NCBI GenBank assembly: GCA_022827165.1
Contig: JAJDTN010000023.1
Span: 1-7,789 of the forward strand
Direction: 5' to 3'
Source of the DNA: Candidatus Latescibacterota bacterium
Lineage (GTDB): Bacteria > Latescibacterota > UBA2968 > UBA8231
Length of the DNA: 7,789 nt
Shown here: piece by piece, positions 5,499 through 7,789 of the stretch
Position numbering within the stretch: the stretch's first letter is position 1
How the letters are laid out: each line of letters starts with the position of its first letter
Position numbers and translations under genes: made by a program
The notes under the pieces: model-generated
Database searches by the model: none
What the model was told of the DNA's origin: nothing
Seen by the model: the letters and a program-made list of their open reading frames with translations, nothing else

Positions 5499-6587
5499 TC
5501 AGCGGAACAGGAAGGTGATCACCTCGCCGTCCCCGACCACGTGGTCCCGGCCCTCGGAACGCAGCCTCCCCGTGTCCCGCAGCCGCGCCGCGTCCCCGTC
5601 CACCGACAGCACGTCGGCGACGGTGGTCACCTCGGCGCGGATGAACCCGGCCTCCATGTCGGAGTGGATGCGGCCGGCGGCGGCGGCCGCCTTCGTGCCC
5701 GACGGCACCTGCCAGGCCTGCAGCTTTTCGTTGGCCAGGGTGTAGAAGGTGATCAGCCCGAGCAGATCGCGCGCTTCCCTCAGCAGGCGGTCGACACCAC
5801 TCTCGCGCATACCCAGGGTGGCGATGAACTCCTCCCGCTCCTCCTCCCCCAGTTGGGCGAGCTCGGCCTCGATGCCGGCGGAGATCCCCAGGACCGACCG
5901 CGGTCCGTAACGGTCGCGGAGGGCGCTGGCGGAGCGGGCCTCCACCCCGTCCTCTTCCGACACGTTGGCCACGACGAGCACCGGCTTGCCGGTGAGGAAG
6001 TCGTATCCTCGGAGGGCCGCCAGGTGCTCCGGTGAGAGATGGCCCTGTCGAAGTGGAACTCCCTCCGACAGGATCCCATGGGCCGCCCCCAGGGCGGCCA
6101 GCTCCGTCTGCCGGCCGGACTTCGGATCGGACCGCACCACCTTGTCGAGCTGGGGCAGATTGCCCTCGGCCACCTCGAGGTCGGCGAGGATCAGCTCGGT
6201 GTCCACCGTGTCGGCGTCCCTCGGCGGGTCGAGGTCCCCCTCCACGTGGGAGACCGTCTCCGCCTCGAAGCAGCGCACCACGTGAAGCAGGGCGTCGGTC
6301 TGGCGCACGTCGGCGAGGAACTGGTTGCCCCTCCCCTCTCCGCGGCTGGCGCCGCGCACCAGACCCGCGATGTCGGTGATCCGGATGGCCGCCGGGGTGC
6401 AGCTGGCCGGCTGCAGCGCCCCTTCGAGCCGGCGCAGGCGCCCATCGGGAACGTCGACGACGGCCACGTTCGGCTCGATGGTGCAGAAGGGATAGCTGGA
6501 GGCCGCCGCCGATCCCCGGCTCAGGGCGTTGAACAGGGTCGACTTGCCTGCGTTTGGCAGACCGACGATCCCGACGGAGAGGCTCAT
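5499..6587 (-). CDS. ychF: YchF/Ola1-type ribosome-associated ATPase (Obg family)
   Basis: A 362-residue P-loop protein of the universally conserved YchF/Ola1 family, which binds ribosomes and hydrolyses ATP rather than GTP. Motifs appear in order: G1 GLPNAGKST at 9-17, the [11 protein letters not shown] region at 30-40, G3 DIAGL at 72-76, and NVSE at 208-211. NVSE replaces the GTPase NKxD, the family's known basis for ATP preference. The C-terminal TGS domain spans about 278-362, with [10 protein letters not shown] at 291-300, [14 protein letters not shown] at 307-320 and VGDGEVITF at 351-359. Length matches the family (about 363). The ATG at 6587 is set by the motif start and by GGAGGAGG at 6592-6599; the open frame extends upstream only as an out-of-frame shadow of rqcH. 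Its first four bases overlap the rqcH stop (ATGA), indicating coupled expression of the two ribosome-linked proteins. Confidence 0.97.
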   Translation of the reverse strand: MSLSVGIVGLPNAGKSTLFNALSRGSAAASSYPFCTIEPNVAVVDVPDGRLRRLEGALQPASCTPAAIRITDIAGLVRGASRGEGRGNQFLADVRQTDALLHVVRCFEAETVSHVEGDLDPPRDADTVDTELILADLEVAEGNLPQLDKVVRSDPKSGRQTELAALGAAHGILSEGVPLRQGHLSPEHLAALRGYDFLTGKPVLVVANVSEEDGVEARSASALRDRYGPRSVLGISAGIEAELAQLGEEEREEFIATLGMRESGVDRLLREARDLLGLITFYTLANEKLQAWQVPSGTKAAAAAGRIHSDMEAGFIRAEVTTVADVLSVDGDAARLRDTGRLRSEGRDHVVGDGEVITFLFR

Positions 6588-7789
6588 CCGCCCTCCTCCG
6601 CCGGCAGCAGACCCGGGCGGACCATCAAGGTCTTCTCCCGCCTCACCGAGGCCAGACCCGGCGGGCCACCCCTGGGCCTGGAGACGTACTTGGCGAGGGT
6701 GTAGATGACGGGCACCTTGCCGGCCGTGCGGCCCTTGCTCCACCAGGCGGCCACCGCCGCCGCCTCCTCGAGGGTCTTCCGCGACGGCTCGTCCTTGCGT
6801 CCCTCGCGGCGCAGGATCACGTGGGAGCCGGAGTAGCCCCGGGCGTGGAACCAGAAGTCGTTCTGGGCCGCCATGCGATGGGAGAGCCGGTCGTTCTCCT
6901 GGTTGTTCCGTCCGGCCCACACCGACCAGCCCGAGGAGGTGCGGTAGCGGCGCGGATGGGCGGGCGAGTCCTGTCGACCGTCCGCAGCCGCCCGGCCGTC
7001 CCTGCTCAGACCCAGGTTCTCCTCCCAGATCTCCATCTCCTTCTCCGGCAACTGGTTATACCCGTTCTTCTCAAGCCTCTTCAGAAGGAGGCGGGTCTCC
7101 TCCAACTGCTCCTCCACCCGCTCCAGGCGCGGCGGCAGCACCTCCAGCCTGCGGCGCAGGCGCCGGGCCCGCTTGAGCATGCGGCCGGCCTGGCCCGCCG
7201 CCGACCGCCCCGGCTCCAGCTCGACGACGATGGCCGCCGCCTCCGGGTCGTGCACGTCGGTCACCTCCAGACGGCCCGGCCCCCTGGCGCCCGGGTCGCC
7301 GGCGGCCATCAGGGAGTGGGCGGCCCTCTCCAGGTGGTCCACCTGGCGGGCCTCCTCGAGGTCGGAGTACAGCGCCGCCCTGCGGCGCTCGAGCCGGCCG
7401 GCGGCGCGGCTCAGCCGGGAGCGCTGGCCGGCGCCGGCGGAAGGGGGGGCCTCGGCCAGGGGCGCCCGAAGGGCGTCGCTCACGGAGCCGAAGACCTGCA
7501 CCTCGGCCGCGGCAACCGGCTCCAGCACGGAGACCCGCACCCATCCCCCGCCCGCGGGCCACCGGAACATCTGGAGGTGGCAGCCGCCGTGCAGCCGCCG
7601 GCCCGCCTCGTGCAGTCTCTCGGCCACGGCCGGTCCGCAATCGCTCAGCGGCCGGGTCGGGTCGGCGCCGGCCTCGGCGCACCATCGGGCGATGACGTGG
7701 CGGTCCAGGCCGGCCAGCGACCGGCGCATCGCCTCCTCCAGGGTTCCCTCCCCCGCGAGCACCGCCTCCCAGTCCGCCCTCTCGATGGC
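6584..7789 (-). CDS. rqcH: RqcH/NFACT-family ribosome quality-control protein, C-terminal portion (runs off the right edge)
   Basis: The last 401 residues of an RqcH homologue (Tae2/NEMF in eukaryotes, formerly called fibronectin-binding protein). The family binds stalled 50S subunits carrying peptidyl-tRNA and adds C-terminal Ala tails that mark nascent chains for degradation. The N-terminal end of the gene, including the catalytic Asp-Arg of NFACT-N, lies outside the window; the frame is open to the last base. Numbered from the edge, 1-115 is the rest of NFACT-N with its helix-hairpin region. A charged helical and coiled-coil stretch follows (about 120-245), containing [18 protein letters not shown] at 188-205. 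The NFACT-R RNA-binding domain occupies about 282-395, with [16 protein letters not shown] at 287-302, [18 protein letters not shown] at 310-327 and [12 protein letters not shown] at 358-369. It ends in an ATGA overlap with ychF. Apparent internal starts near 7762 are not real starts. Confidence 0.93.
   Translation of the reverse strand, partial: AIERADWEAVLAGEGTLEEAMRRSLAGLDRHVIARWCAEAGADPTRPLSDCGPAVAERLHEAGRRLHGGCHLQMFRWPAGGGWVRVSVLEPVAAAEVQVFGSVSDALRAPLAEAPPSAGAGQRSRLSRAAGRLERRRAALYSDLEEARQVDHLERAAHSLMAAGDPGARGPGRLEVTDVHDPEAAAIVVELEPGRSAAGQAGRMLKRARRLRRRLEVLPPRLERVEEQLEETRLLLKRLEKNGYNQLPEKEMEIWEENLGLSRDGRAAADGRQDSPAHPRRYRTSSGWSVWAGRNNQENDRLSHRMAAQNDFWFHARGYSGSHVILRREGRKDEPSRKTLEEAAAVAAWWSKGRTAGKVPVIYTLAKYVSRPRGGPPGLASVRREKTLMVRPGLLPAEEGG
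6592..6599 (-). promoter_or_regulatory. Shine-Dalgarno site for ychF inside the end of rqcH
   Basis: GGAGGAGG on the minus strand ends 4 bases before the ychF ATG, and the upstream GGAGG core lies 7 bases away. It is embedded in the last codons of rqcH and decides the ychF start against the much longer open frame that continues upstream. Confidence 0.75.

Noticed and set aside
6588..6920. A 111-residue N-terminal extension of YchF
   Set aside because: The extension is low-complexity Gly/Arg/Pro sequence read in another frame of rqcH. YchF homologues start at the [12 protein letters not shown] position, which has a strong Shine-Dalgarno site.
1..7789. CRISPR arrays, tRNA/rRNA genes, insertion sequences or prophage parts
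   Set aside because: I saw no spaced direct repeats, tRNA-like cloverleaf, rRNA-like stretch, transposase or terminal inverted repeats. Nearly all of the window is explained by nine minus-strand genes.

Overview
This is a very GC-rich bacterial segment (my estimate by eye is around 70% G+C). All nine recognisable genes lie on the minus strand, so transcription runs from right to left. Gaps are short and several start/stop codons overlap. The content (RqcH, YchF, a PduA-type microcompartment shell protein, a ThiT-type ECF S component, threonine synthase) is bacterial, but I cannot name a phylum. Strong Shine-Dalgarno sites precede only some genes (ychF and the TPR gene); others appear to rely on translational coupling.

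Right part (7789 to 5499): the C-terminal two thirds of an RqcH/NFACT-family ribosome quality-control protein overlaps by 4 bp (ATGA) with ychF, a ribosome-associated ATPase of the Obg family. Both act on ribosomes and are probably co-transcribed.

Middle (5498 to 1728): a 125-bp gap carries a good sigma70-like promoter reading into a five-gene run. The run encodes a BMC-H microcompartment shell protein, a polytopic UPF0104/LPG-synthase-TM (flippase-like) membrane protein, a class II (FucA/AraD-type) aldolase, a secreted TPR protein with a C-terminal parvulin-like domain, and a ThiT-like thiamine S component. The first three open frames touch or overlap (TGATG, then an 11-bp overlap). The aldolase ends in a Pro/Gly-rich linker followed by an amphipathic helix, the usual form of a BMC encapsulation peptide. 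I read the shell protein and aldolase as a small, possibly satellite, microcompartment module that processes a sugar phosphate. No pentamer vertex protein, aldehyde dehydrogenase or phosphotransacylase is present, so it would need partners encoded elsewhere.

Left part (1727 to 1): a second promoter-bearing gap of 97 bp precedes threonine synthase. Ten bases after it begins a cystathionine gamma-synthase-type PLP enzyme, cut by the window edge. This pair covers the threonine and methionine branches leaving activated homoserine.

The most interesting points are the shell/aldolase pairing with a putative targeting helix, the membrane protein translationally locked between them, and the parvulin domain that has lost its hallmark catalytic residues.
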